Shown: positions 35,201 to 42,955 of the stretch, piece by piece
Layout: each line of letters starts with the position of its first letter
How positions within the stretch are numbered: the first letter of the stretch is position 1
Assembly (NCBI GenBank): GCA_015659035.1
Contig: DQNS01000001.1
Coordinates: forward strand, 1-64,000
Length of the DNA stretch: 64,000 bases
Direction of reading: 5' to 3'
From: Acidobacteriota bacterium
GTDB taxonomy: Bacteria; Acidobacteriota; Vicinamibacteria; Vicinamibacterales; UBA8438
Notes under the pieces: model-generated
Told to the model about the DNA's origin: nothing
The model's database searches: none
The model's input: only the letters and a program-made list of their open reading frames with translations
Program-made: the position numbers and the translations under genes

Positions 35201-36643
35201 TCAGTTCTGGCCGTGGGTCACGCCGGCGGTGTCAACCTCGACGACCGACAGACTCTGGGCCAGGTTCTCGACCGAACCACCGGCGACACCGGCCGACCCC
35301 CTCAGCGGGGCGTAGACCTCGAGGCTCGCCTGCAGGAGCGTGCCAGCGTACAACGCACGCGCCTCGTCGGCGTTGAGCCCTGCGCGGTGAATCATCCAGT
35401 CCCGGTAGTCGACCTGGGCCGGTGCCGCGAAACCGGCCACGCCGGCGCCACCCAGCACGAACCGGTCCGGCTGGAGCCGTTCGACGACCGAGCCCGCAAG
35501 TTCCCCGTCAACGAACAGCAGCGTCTCGCCACGCGCCACGTAGTGGCTCAGCACGACGTGATGCCACGCGCCGTCGGTGGCGTCTTGGTTCGAGACCACG
35601 GTCGCGCCCGAAGATGCCACGTAGGTCAGCCGCTCGTCGATCACCCCGACACGGGTGCGGGTCCGGCCGCTCGGAGCCAGGTCATAGACGTCGATCTGCC
35701 GCCGCTGCCGTCCGTACGCAAGCTGCGTCACCGAGGTCTCGAGCGTCTGCCCCGCGACCGCGGCCACCGTGCCGTCTCCGCTCGGCCGCACAAGGAAACT
35801 CACGGCGAAGGACCGCATCGGCGCGTCCGGTGAGAACGACAGCGGCGCGGCGGAACCGCCCTGCACCCGGACGAACCCGGGGTCGGCTGACGCGCGCGGC
35901 AGCGGCTTGCCGGCCGCCAGCGCGTCAAACAGGCTCGGCACGAAGGCGTGGGCCATCTCGGTGTGCCCGGCCGAGTTCGGATGCAGGGGATCGGCGACGA
36001 ACCCCGTCGCCCACCGGCCACCACCGTCATCGATCGCGCCGAGCAGGTTGACGCTCGGGACGTCCCAGGAATTGATCAGCAGGTTCATCCGACGGGTGTA
36101 TGCATACTCCCGCTCGTTGAAATCGCCGCGGGTATAGCACAAGGTCACGACCGGGACTATTCCTTTTGCGCGGGTCCGCTCGACCAGGGTCCAGAGACCG
36201 CTGGCGTACTGATCGAAGATGCGGTCCGCCTCATCCTTCGTTGCCGTGCACCGCCGGGTCTCTCCGGACGCGCACGCCATGATGCCCTCGTTGCCGAGCG
36301 AGAGCGCAAGCACCGCGAAGCCTGGATCGACGGTCGTCAGATACCGCGTGTCGGGTTCCGGCGCGCCCTCCGGCTCGAACCGCGGCGCGATCGTGATGGT
36401 GTTGTCGCCGCCCCGCGACCGGTTCAGCACCTCCCACCCACGCGGCTCGAGCAACGTCCGCATCCGGCCGGTGTAGCCCCCCTGTCCCGTCTCGTCGCCG
36501 GTCCCGTTGGGCACCGAGGAGCCGAAAAAGGCGACGCGGTGTTCGCGGTTAGCGGTGTCGGCCCCCTGCTGGGCGACCAGACCAATCGTCGCGAGGAGAC
36601 ACAGCGCAACGACGAACGACGGCAGGCGCGGTCTGATGGACAT
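35201..36643 (-). CDS. secreted SGNH hydrolase with C-terminal LamG-like domain
   Basis: This 480-aa protein has a signal peptide (FVVALCLLATIGLVAQQ). The N-terminal half is an SGNH hydrolase: block I VAFFGSSVPNGTGDE, block III LSLGNEG, and block V DPLHPNSAGHTEMA (DxxH). The C-terminal half (roughly residues 255-430) is a concanavalin-like/LamG module with DGAWHHVVLSHYVARGETLLFVDGE, DRFVLGGAG and DYRDWMIHRAGLNADEARALYAG. This suggests an esterase acting on, and binding to, polysaccharide. The start has TAAGGAGATCGCC, and this ribosome site overlaps the stop of the upstream gene, so the two are coupled. Confidence 0.9.
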   Translation of the reverse strand: MSIRPRLPSFVVALCLLATIGLVAQQGADTANREHRVAFFGSSVPNGTGDETGQGGYTGRMRTLLEPRGWEVLNRSRGGDNTITIAPRFEPEGAPEPDTRYLTTVDPGFAVLALSLGNEGIMACASGETRRCTATKDEADRIFDQYASGLWTLVERTRAKGIVPVVTLCYTRGDFNEREYAYTRRMNLLINSWDVPSVNLLGAIDDGGGRWATGFVADPLHPNSAGHTEMAHAFVPSLFDALAAGKPLPRASADPGFVRVQGGSAAPLSFSPDAPMRSFAVSFLVRPSGDGTVAAVAGQTLETSVTQLAYGRQRRQIDVYDLAPSGRTRTRVGVIDERLTYVASSGATVVSNQDATDGAWHHVVLSHYVARGETLLFVDGELAGSVVERLQPDRFVLGGAGVAGFAAPAQVDYRDWMIHRAGLNADEARALYAGTLLQASLEVYAPLRGSAGVAGGSVENLAQSLSVVEVDTAGVTHGQN

Positions 36644-36653
36644 GGCGATCTCC

Positions 36654-36977
36654 TTACGCGACGACGCGGCGGATTTTCCGATTCAGGCTGTGGATCTTAC
36701 GTCGCACGACCCGGAGCTCCTTGTGGTCGTGCGCCTCGATCGCCGCGTTGCGGGCAACCCGGAGCTCGCGCATCTGCGCCTTGATCGCCGCCTTGTCGAT
36801 GCCCTTCACGGCGTGCTGCTCATGAGACTCGACGCCGAGCACCTTGCACACCAGCGCCAACAGATCCGCCTTCTTCAGTGATCTGTATCCCTTGAGGTCG
36901 TCCGAGTCCTGCGCCTCGGCGATCTCGCGAAGCCCGGCCACGGTCATCTTGTGGAGCTCGTCGTATGTATGTGCCAT
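36654..36977 (-). CDS. small protein with Rho N-terminal-like (SAP-like) domain
   Basis: This 107-aa protein begins with a Rho_N-type helical motif, MTVAGLREIAEAQDSDDLKGYRSLKKADLLALVCKVLG, known to bind nucleic acid or act as a small helical module. The C-terminal half is basic and helical (MRELRVARNAAIEAHDHKELRVVRRKIHSLNRKIRRVV), also consistent with RNA or DNA binding. No catalytic motif is present. It lies 10 bp before the SGNH/LamG gene on the same strand. The pairing of a cytoplasmic nucleic-acid-binding protein with a secreted hydrolase has no obvious logic. Confidence 0.82.
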   Translation of the reverse strand: MAHTYDELHKMTVAGLREIAEAQDSDDLKGYRSLKKADLLALVCKVLGVESHEQHAVKGIDKAAIKAQMRELRVARNAAIEAHDHKELRVVRRKIHSLNRKIRRVVA

Positions 36978-37091
36978 AAAGTTCTCGCGATGCGTGCCTA
37001 GAGCCGCCGCTCACGGATACCGGCGTGGCCTCACCGTGCAAGCAGCATAACACCGAGCGTGCTGCCGCGGAGCGCTCCTGGGGCCGGTGCG

Positions 37092-37820
37092 CTACCGCCG
37101 CGTGTCAGCCGACACGTCGCGCTCGAGCGCGCCCTCCGCGTCATAGAACGCCACGCTGGCCCGGCCGTTGTCGGCGACACCCAGGACCAGGCGTGGACGC
37201 GTGCCATCGCCCAGGTTGACGACCGTCGAGCCCTGCACGGTGCCCATCGCCAGGCGTTGGGCACCGGCCGCATCCCACAGGTACAGGAACGGCGCGTCGT
37301 CTGCGGCCACCACGAGACCGACACCCCGTTGACCCGCGGTGTTGAACAGGCTGATGCGCGGCGTCCCCTGGTCGCCGACGGTCATCCGGAGCCGGGTCCG
37401 CCCGCGGTCCACCAGGCCAACAATCGGGGTGCCGCCGAAAGACCCGATGAGCACGCTTCGTGCCGCCTCGTCCCCGACCGTGATCACCGGCTCGTCGTCC
37501 CGAACGCTCGCCGACAGTCGGCCGACCCCGGCGGGGTTGTTGAACCGGAGCACCGGGGTGCCGTCCGGGTCCGCGCCGACGACGCCGCGCACCGTCCCGT
37601 CCGGTCCGTAGAAGGCCAGCGAGGTCATCCCCCGCTCATCCTCGCCGGCCAGCACGGCCCGCAGGCGCCCCTCCCTGTCGACAATGTTGATCTGCGAGGC
37701 GGTTACGACATCGCCCCCCTGGGCGCCGAGACGTGCCGTCAGGACGAGGTTCGACGCCGCCCCACCGACCAGAGACGCCAGCAGCATCGCCCCGATCATC
37801 CAGCCACGTTGCCATGACAT
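37092..37820 (-). CDS. membrane-anchored repeat protein, unknown function
   Basis: This 242-aa protein has an N-terminal membrane anchor (MIGAMLLASLVGGAASNLVLTARL) and a body of about seven short beta repeats of the form D-x-x-G-R-x-R-x-x-L...G-x-P-x-x-x-L. Examples are INIVDREGRLRAVLAG, GPDGTVRGVVGADPDGTPVLRFNN and DRGRTRLRMTVGDQGTPRISLFN. This resembles a right-handed beta-helix or solenoid. I do not recognise a named family. The ATG at 37820 has GAGGAGGAG upstream; the longer ORF overlaps the MFS gene. The 114 bp after its upstream neighbour holds nothing notable. Confidence 0.8.
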   Translation of the reverse strand: MSWQRGWMIGAMLLASLVGGAASNLVLTARLGAQGGDVVTASQINIVDREGRLRAVLAGEDERGMTSLAFYGPDGTVRGVVGADPDGTPVLRFNNPAGVGRLSASVRDDEPVITVGDEAARSVLIGSFGGTPIVGLVDRGRTRLRMTVGDQGTPRISLFNTAGQRGVGLVVAADDAPFLYLWDAAGAQRLAMGTVQGSTVVNLGDGTRPRLVLGVADNGRASVAFYDAEGALERDVSADTRR

Positions 37821-37899
37821 ACCAATCTCCTCCTCTCCCACGTCGGAGGCGCCGGCCTCCCCAGTCCGCGCGACGAGCAGCCCGAACCAGCACGCCAGA

Positions 37900-39225
37900 C
37901 TATTCGCCGTCGGCTTCGTCCACGGCGCTGAAATGTCGGCCACGGGTCTCCGGCCCCAGCCAGATCATGGCGGCCACCAGCAGCCCCGACCCGACGATAG
38001 CCAAGCGCATCGCACCGCCGATCGTCATCCCACCATCCTGCAGTTGCCCCAACACGAGCGGTGTCACCGACCCGACCGCCGCACCGACATGGTAGGACAG
38101 CCCCGGTCCGACCCCACGCACCGCGGTCGGGAACCGCTCGGTCAGATAGGCCGGCGCCATCCCCCAGATCCCGCCCCCGGTAGCGCCCATCAGCGCCGCA
38201 CCGACCAGCAGGCTTTGCGTGCTCGATGTGGTCAGGAAGAGCGGCACCGACGCGAGACCGGTCAGGGCGGCCAGGGTCACCGCCCCCCGACGGCCGAGCA
38301 CCCCCTCCGACGCCCGCCCCCACAGCGCGATGCCCACGATCGCCCCTAAGTTGAACGCCACCAGATACCGGAGCGGGTCCAGTTCGAGCTCTAGCAGGAA
38401 GGTCGGGTACCAGAAGGTGATCGAGTAGTAGGAAAACATGAACATCGAGATCAGCAGCGAGCTCTGGATGGTGACCCAGAGCAGATCCGGTCGCAACAGC
38501 CGGACGAGGGACACCCGGTCCTCAAGCGAGCGCTTCCCCGTTTCCTTCAGGTGTCGTTGCCGCGCCAGCCAGACCGGGCTCTCGTGCACGCCGGTGCGGA
38601 TCCACAGCACCAGCAGCGCCGGGATCACCCCGGTCCAGAACATCACACGCCAGCCGAGCGAGGACCCGGGTGTGTCGCTGAACGGGTCCGGCATTTCGTT
38701 GAAGACCGGGTAGACATACGAGAAGGTCAGCGCCGACAGGATGTAGCCCCAGTACCACCCACCCTGCAAGAGCCCCGACGCCAGCCCGCGTAGCCGGGTC
38801 GGCCAGTGCTCAAGTGCCAACGGCATCCCCGCCGCCCACTCCCCGCCCATGCCGATGCCAAAGAGCGCCCGGAACGCGAACAGCATCGCGTACGAGGTGG
38901 AGAATCCGCTCAGAAACGCGAACAACGAGAACCAGAGGATCGACAGCATCAGCGGAAGCTTGCGGCCGTACCGGTCGGCCATCACACCAGCGCCGAGCCC
39001 GCCGACCAGCCGGAACATCAGTGTCACGGTGCCCAGCGCACCCGCCAGCGCCGCATCCACCGTGAAGCTCTCCTGAATGTCGATCAGGATGAACGTCATG
39101 ATGGTGAAGTCGAACCCGTCGAGCAGCCAGCCGAAGAAGGTGGCGAGGAAGGCTCGCCACTGGCGGCCGTCGACCTGGCGATACCAGGGGCCGGGGGATT
39201 CGCTCACGCTCTGCTCTAAGCTCAT
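37900..39225 (-). CDS. MFS transporter (sugar/metabolite:H+ symporter type)
   Basis: This 441-aa protein is a 12-helix major facilitator. It shows the aromatic-acid/sialic-acid-like N-terminus (FLATFFGWLLDGFDFTIMTFILIDI), the loop 2-3 motif GVMADRYGRKLPLMLSI, FRALFGIGMGGEWAAGMPLALEHWP and its second-half counterpart, ending with PETRGRHF. The GFD in helix 1 and the GMGGEW motif are typical of the SHS/AAHS and NanT-type proton symporters of organic acids. The track start at 39423 reaches into a degenerate spacer; the ATG at 39225 is right, although no ribosome site stands out. The 711 bp upstream is a degenerate gap (see 39226-39936). Confidence 0.92.
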   Translation of the reverse strand: MSLEQSVSESPGPWYRQVDGRQWRAFLATFFGWLLDGFDFTIMTFILIDIQESFTVDAALAGALGTVTLMFRLVGGLGAGVMADRYGRKLPLMLSILWFSLFAFLSGFSTSYAMLFAFRALFGIGMGGEWAAGMPLALEHWPTRLRGLASGLLQGGWYWGYILSALTFSYVYPVFNEMPDPFSDTPGSSLGWRVMFWTGVIPALLVLWIRTGVHESPVWLARQRHLKETGKRSLEDRVSLVRLLRPDLLWVTIQSSLLISMFMFSYYSITFWYPTFLLELELDPLRYLVAFNLGAIVGIALWGRASEGVLGRRGAVTLAALTGLASVPLFLTTSSTQSLLVGAALMGATGGGIWGMAPAYLTERFPTAVRGVGPGLSYHVGAAVGSVTPLVLGQLQDGGMTIGGAMRLAIVGSGLLVAAMIWLGPETRGRHFSAVDEADGE

Positions 39226-39227
39226 TG

Positions 39228-39258
39228 GGCTACGGGCTTCAGGCTGCAGGCTGCAGGC
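39228..39258. repeat. heptanucleotide array (GGCTNNN, four units)
   Basis: GGCTACG GGCTTCA GGCTGCA GGCTGCA GGC follow each other without a gap, just outside the MFS start codon. It is the clearest heptad array in the window. A related CCTCCTG CCTCCTG TCTCGTG array lies at 39504-39524. Confidence 0.75.
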
Positions 39259-39539
39259 GCCCGGGTTTCGTCGCGGGGCTGCCCAGTTGGACGCCGGACC
39301 GGCAGGGCGGAAAAATGGGCCTCCGGCAGGTCCAGTCCTCGGTTGCGGTGTGGGCCAGCGTACCAAGAAGCGGGCGATAGGTGGGCACGTCGTACCAGGG
39401 CAGAGCGTTGGCGGTGGCGCCACAACTGCCTGCCGCCCGTTTTACTCACTGACGCTGTTCGTCCTGCCTCACGGCCTCCAGCCGGACAGCCCCCCGGCAC
39501 CGCCCTCCTGCCTCCTGTCTCGTGAGAGCGCGCGGCGGG

Positions 39540-39587
39540 GCCGAGGATCTCGTAGACGCCGATGCGGGAGCCTGGACTGAGGGCCAT
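39540..39587 (-). pseudogene. N-terminal stub of an acidobacterial Ser/Thr protein kinase
   Basis: The minus-strand reading MALSPGSRIGVYEILGP matches the near-invariant start of acidobacterial Ser/Thr kinases (MALxxGTRLGxYEIxxxL). After 16 codons, where GAGGMGEVY should follow, the sequence turns into a heptad array. Only the first strand survives. Confidence 0.6.
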
Positions 39588-39666
39588 GACGGCGCAGGGG
39601 ACGCTGATTGGTGAAGCGTCCGATTATAGCGTCCGGGCTTGCGACCACCACCCTATAATCGGAGCT

Positions 39667-39818
39667 GTGACGGATGATACGATTGTGGGTCGTCTGGGCG
39701 CGTTCTTCGAGGCCGGTCACCACGAGGCGGCGGTCTGTCTCTTCGGCAGCGAGGCCCCGGCGACGCGACCGATTCGAGTGACGTGGACATCGCGGTCCTC
39801 TATGTCGCCGCGAGAGAC
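39667..39818 (+). pseudogene. MNT-type nucleotidyltransferase, frameshifted remnant
   Basis: From the GTG at 39667 the reading is IVGRLGAFFEAGHHEAAVCLFGSEA; after one lost base near 39755 the next frame gives DATDSSDVDIAVLYVA. Joined, these form the GSxARG...SDxDIAVL motif of MNT-family nucleotidyltransferases, found as antitoxins or AMPylators in HEPN-MNT pairs. The rest of the domain and any HEPN partner are missing, so it is a remnant. Confidence 0.75.
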
Positions 39819-39936
39819 TACAATGATCGGGGAGACGGTCGCTACACACACCGGACTCCACACCGAGGCAAGCGGTCTGTTCGACGCGTTCCAGGCCAGC
39901 CGGCGTACCGACGACAACTAACTGGAGGCTCCTAGA

Positions 39937-40920
39937 ATGATTACCCCAACCGCGCGTCTGCGACCCGTCATCGGCGCGCTGCTTCCGCTCGCCATCATCA
40001 TCTTCGGCGCACCCTGGACTACGAGCCAGGAGGTGTCGGCCCAAGCCCAGGAGGTGTTCGTCAGCGTCATGGACGCCAGCGGCGAGCCGGTGACCGACCT
40101 GACCGCCGAAGAGTTGCTTATACAGTGGGACGGCATGGACTGCGAGACGCTCAACCTCGAGACGCTCAACTGGCCGGTACGTCTCACCATCTTCGTGGAC
40201 AACGCGGACGGTGCCCAGGGCCGCATGAACCCCTCAGCGGCTGCCACCGCCCAACAGAACGCCCGGGTAGCGCTTCAAAATATGCGCGAGGGGCTGAAGC
40301 TCTTCCTGGATGAGATCCCGGAGGAGGTCGAGGTGGGGATGGCAACCCTCGCGGGGCGAGCACGGTTCTTGACACGGAACCCACGGTACACCACCGACAG
40401 AGAGGCGCTCGCGCGTGCTATCGACCTGATGATACCGGACGCGGCTGCGGCCCGCTTCAGGGATTCGTTGGTCGAGGAGGCGGAGGCACTGAACGACGAG
40501 GCGGAACGCCAGTATTTCCCGGTCATCGTGGTGCTCTCCAACGACGGCGCCGAGGGGAGCACCAGTCAGCAGAACGCCTTCGAGCGCGGCTTCCAGCGTC
40601 TGATCGCCAACCAGGCGACGATCCACACGCGGCTGTTCACGGCCGGCAACCCGGCCGTGGGGCACGGTCAGACGCAGGTGGCCATCAACCTCGGAAATGC
40701 GACGCAAGGCACCTTCGAGCAGATCGCCGTCAGCACCGGGTTCCGCACCATGCTGCCGGAGCTGGGCCGGGACATCGCCCGCAAGCACCGTCTGGTGAGC
40801 ACCCAGTATCGAGTGACCTACGCCCCGCCGGCTGGCGCATCCGACCAGCCTTCCATGGGAATCCTGACGAGTCGTCAGGATGTCACCATGATCCCGACGA
40901 TAGACGGAAACGTGCCGTAA
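39937..40920 (+). CDS. VWFA-related domain protein (acidobacterial type), secreted
   Basis: This 327-aa protein has an N-terminal signal (LLPLAIIIFGAPWTTSQEVSAQ) followed by VFVSVMDASGEPVTDLTAEELLI, the start of the VWFA-related acidobacterial domain, and a von Willebrand A-like fold. The metal-ion site is degenerate: FVDNADGA stands where DxSxS is expected, so metal binding may be lost. Later segments FPVIVVLSNDGAEGS, GTFEQIAVSTGF and RLVSTQYRVTYAPP are typical for the family. It is one of the better taxonomic hints in the window. GGAGG stands shortly before the ATG. Confidence 0.85.
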   Translation: MITPTARLRPVIGALLPLAIIIFGAPWTTSQEVSAQAQEVFVSVMDASGEPVTDLTAEELLIQWDGMDCETLNLETLNWPVRLTIFVDNADGAQGRMNPSAAATAQQNARVALQNMREGLKLFLDEIPEEVEVGMATLAGRARFLTRNPRYTTDREALARAIDLMIPDAAAARFRDSLVEEAEALNDEAERQYFPVIVVLSNDGAEGSTSQQNAFERGFQRLIANQATIHTRLFTAGNPAVGHGQTQVAINLGNATQGTFEQIAVSTGFRTMLPELGRDIARKHRLVSTQYRVTYAPPAGASDQPSMGILTSRQDVTMIPTIDGNVP

Positions 40921-40980
40921 GGACGGAAGACAGCCCAAAGTCCGAAGTCGATGTGTGGCGCCTGCCCTAGCGCGCTCTGA

Positions 40981-41979
40981 TCAGCGCCGAGGGAAGAGGT
41001 CCGGGTTGTCCGTGAACACGCCGGTGGCACGCAGATCGTCAAACAGATACCGCATATACGCGCCGGCATCCGCGTAGCCAGCCGGTAGCCGGGTGGCTCT
41101 CACGGTGTAGGGATGCATCTCGAGGCCGTGGGCACGAGCCGCATGGCCCCGGGAGGGATCCTCCACGAGCAGCGCGATCGCCGGGCCGACGCCGGTCGCG
41201 TAGCTCGCGACGTCGGCGAGCCCCTCCCCGCCGAGCAACGCCTCTTGCCCCCCACCAACGAGCTGAATCAGCCGGTAGGTGTCGCCGGCGATGGCGTGGA
41301 GCCGCTTCAGACTCTCGGGGCTGAACGACTGCACGTAGATCGGGGTGGCGGCCTGCCCCGCGTGCGTATCGAGCCCATTGGCGGCGAACACCCGGACCAA
41401 CTCCTCCTCCATGGTGAACCCCAGCGCCTCGTATTCCTCGGGTGCCTTGGTCTCCGGATACATCCCCGCCGTGCCCTTCACCAGGTCGATCGCCTCCTGG
41501 AACGTCGGCACCCGCGCGCCGGCGAACTCCTCGCTGAACCAGGAGCCGGCGTCCAGCGTCTTGATCTCCTCGAGCGTGAAGTCCGACACGCGCCAGACCG
41601 GCCGCGTCTCGCCACCCGTCTTCACCTCGGTGGCGCGGTCCGGGAAGACCTCCTCGACGTTGGTCGTGCGGTTCAACGTCGTGTCGTGGAGACACACCAG
41701 CACGCCGTCCCTGGTCAACTGGAGGTCCTGCTCGACGTAGTCGGCGCCCATCTCGATCGCCAGCGCATACGCCACCAGGGTGTGCTCCGGCGCGTAGGCG
41801 GAGGCGCCCCGGTGCGCGATGTTGACCGGGCTGACCGGGTCGACCGCGACGGCGGTGGTCGCCGCTGGTTGCGGTGTCTCGACCGGTATCCCGCGCGGCT
41901 GCGGCTCACCGCACGCGACGAGACCGAGCGCGACAACGACGAGTAGGAACCGGAGGCGACGTCCGAGGTCTGTCAGCAT
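40981..41979 (-). CDS. glycerophosphodiester phosphodiesterase lipoprotein
   Basis: This 332-aa protein is an exported GDPD of the GlpQ type. A lipobox is present (LVVVALGLVACGE). The TIM-barrel catalytic residues are plain: NIAHRGASAYAPEHT, GADYVEQDLQLTRDGVLVCLHD and TLNRTTN with the usual His-Arg-Glu-Asp-His set. It releases glycerol 3-phosphate and an alcohol from phospholipid head groups. I chose the ATG at 41979; a GTG at 41988 is an alternative just 4 bp after the preceding stop. It is the last gene of a three-gene unit with the S9 peptidase and polysaccharide deacetylase genes. Confidence 0.93.
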   Translation of the reverse strand: MLTDLGRRLRFLLVVVALGLVACGEPQPRGIPVETPQPAATTAVAVDPVSPVNIAHRGASAYAPEHTLVAYALAIEMGADYVEQDLQLTRDGVLVCLHDTTLNRTTNVEEVFPDRATEVKTGGETRPVWRVSDFTLEEIKTLDAGSWFSEEFAGARVPTFQEAIDLVKGTAGMYPETKAPEEYEALGFTMEEELVRVFAANGLDTHAGQAATPIYVQSFSPESLKRLHAIAGDTYRLIQLVGGGQEALLGGEGLADVASYATGVGPAIALLVEDPSRGHAARAHGLEMHPYTVRATRLPAGYADAGAYMRYLFDDLRATGVFTDNPDLFPRR

Positions 41980-41992
41980 ACGGCGCACCCTG

Positions 41993-42955
41993 TTACATCC
42001 CGGCGCGCGCCTTCACATACTCGGCCACCTGCTGATGGGTCGCGAACCACACGTCCCCCTTCGCCTGGATGTGCGCAATCAGCTCCTCGAGGATGATGAT
42101 CCGGGAGCGGTGGCCGATGATGTGCGGGTGGGTGGTCAGCAGAAACATCGTGCCTTCCTCGTAGGCTTTGTCGAACTCGTCGAGATAGACCTGGAGGAGC
42201 TCGCGGGGCGGCGTGTAGTTGCTCCCCCTGGGGTTCATCAGCGGCGCGTCATCGAGAATCCATTCCACCGGCAGCTCGACCATCCCGGTCGGCTCGCCGT
42301 CGGCCAGCAGCTCGTAGGGTCGGTCGTCCGCCATCAGCGAGCTGTCATACAGGAAACCCAACCCGCGAATGATGCTCAGCGTGTTCGGGCTGAAGTTCCA
42401 CGAGGGCGCGCGGTAGCCGACCGGCCGCGTGCCGGTCGCCTGCTCCAGGTAGCTAAGCGCCCGACGGACCAGCTCGCGCTCGGTCTCGGCGTCGAGCTCC
42501 GTGTTCAGCTCGTGGATCCACCCGTGCACGCCGAACTCGTGTCGCCCCGACGCCTGGATGACGTCGACCATGTCCGGCGCCAGGATCAGACTGACCGCCG
42601 GGATGAAAAACGACGCCGGGATCGCGTGCCGGTCCATCAGGTCGACCACCCGGCGCAGCCCAACCCGCGCACCATACTCGCCCTGCGACATCGCGCCGAT
42701 CGACGGGTTTCCCCGCCGGATGGTAATCGTGTCGTTGTCGACGTCGAACGACAGCGCCACCGCCACCCTGGCGCCGTCGGGCCACGAGGCCGGCTGCAGG
42801 CTGCGTCCGGCGCGCACACGACCGGCCACCGCCGTGAGCTCGGCCTCGCTGAGATGGAGGCCAAACTGCGTGGCATCCTGCGCGCGCGGCCCGGCACCGG
42901 CCAGAAGCCCAAGCACGGCGATCCAGACGAGACTCCGACTGCGAGCGTGTGTCAT
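41993..42955 (-). CDS. secreted polysaccharide deacetylase (NodB-like)
   Basis: This 320-aa protein has a short signal (WIAVLGLLAGAGPRAQ) and a NodB-type metal-dependent deacetylase fold. Motif 1 is ALSFDVDNDT (catalytic base and metal Asp), motif 2 is FGVHGWIHE (HxxxH-type metal ligands), motif 3 is GYRAPSWNFS and the later FLLTTHPHIIGH fits motif 5. The insertion between motifs 1 and 2, and the longer length, resemble allantoinase-like/PuuE-type members, so the substrate could be a non-polysaccharide amide. Its ATG overlaps the S9 peptidase stop by 4 bp. Confidence 0.92.
   Translation of the reverse strand: MTHARSRSLVWIAVLGLLAGAGPRAQDATQFGLHLSEAELTAVAGRVRAGRSLQPASWPDGARVAVALSFDVDNDTITIRRGNPSIGAMSQGEYGARVGLRRVVDLMDRHAIPASFFIPAVSLILAPDMVDVIQASGRHEFGVHGWIHELNTELDAETERELVRRALSYLEQATGTRPVGYRAPSWNFSPNTLSIIRGLGFLYDSSLMADDRPYELLADGEPTGMVELPVEWILDDAPLMNPRGSNYTPPRELLQVYLDEFDKAYEEGTMFLLTTHPHIIGHRSRIIILEELIAHIQAKGDVWFATHQQVAEYVKARAGM

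Larger units (their letters stand above)
39226..39936. other. 711-bp gene graveyard between MFS and VWFA genes
   Basis: No intact gene is visible here. It holds two heptad arrays (39228-39258 and 39504-39524), the 16-codon start of a Ser/Thr kinase on the minus strand, and a frameshifted nucleotidyltransferase on the plus strand. The remaining sequence between 39260 and 39500 shows no recognisable coding sense in any frame. The track ORFs at 39222-39587 and 39562-39921 are chance extensions of these fragments. Confidence 0.65.

Noticed and set aside
39222-39587. 121-aa minus-strand ORF as a gene
   Set aside because: Only its first 16 codons match a kinase start; the rest is spacer and heptad repeat.
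39562-39921. 119-aa plus-strand ORF as a gene
   Set aside because: It covers half of a frameshifted nucleotidyltransferase and then reads out of frame.
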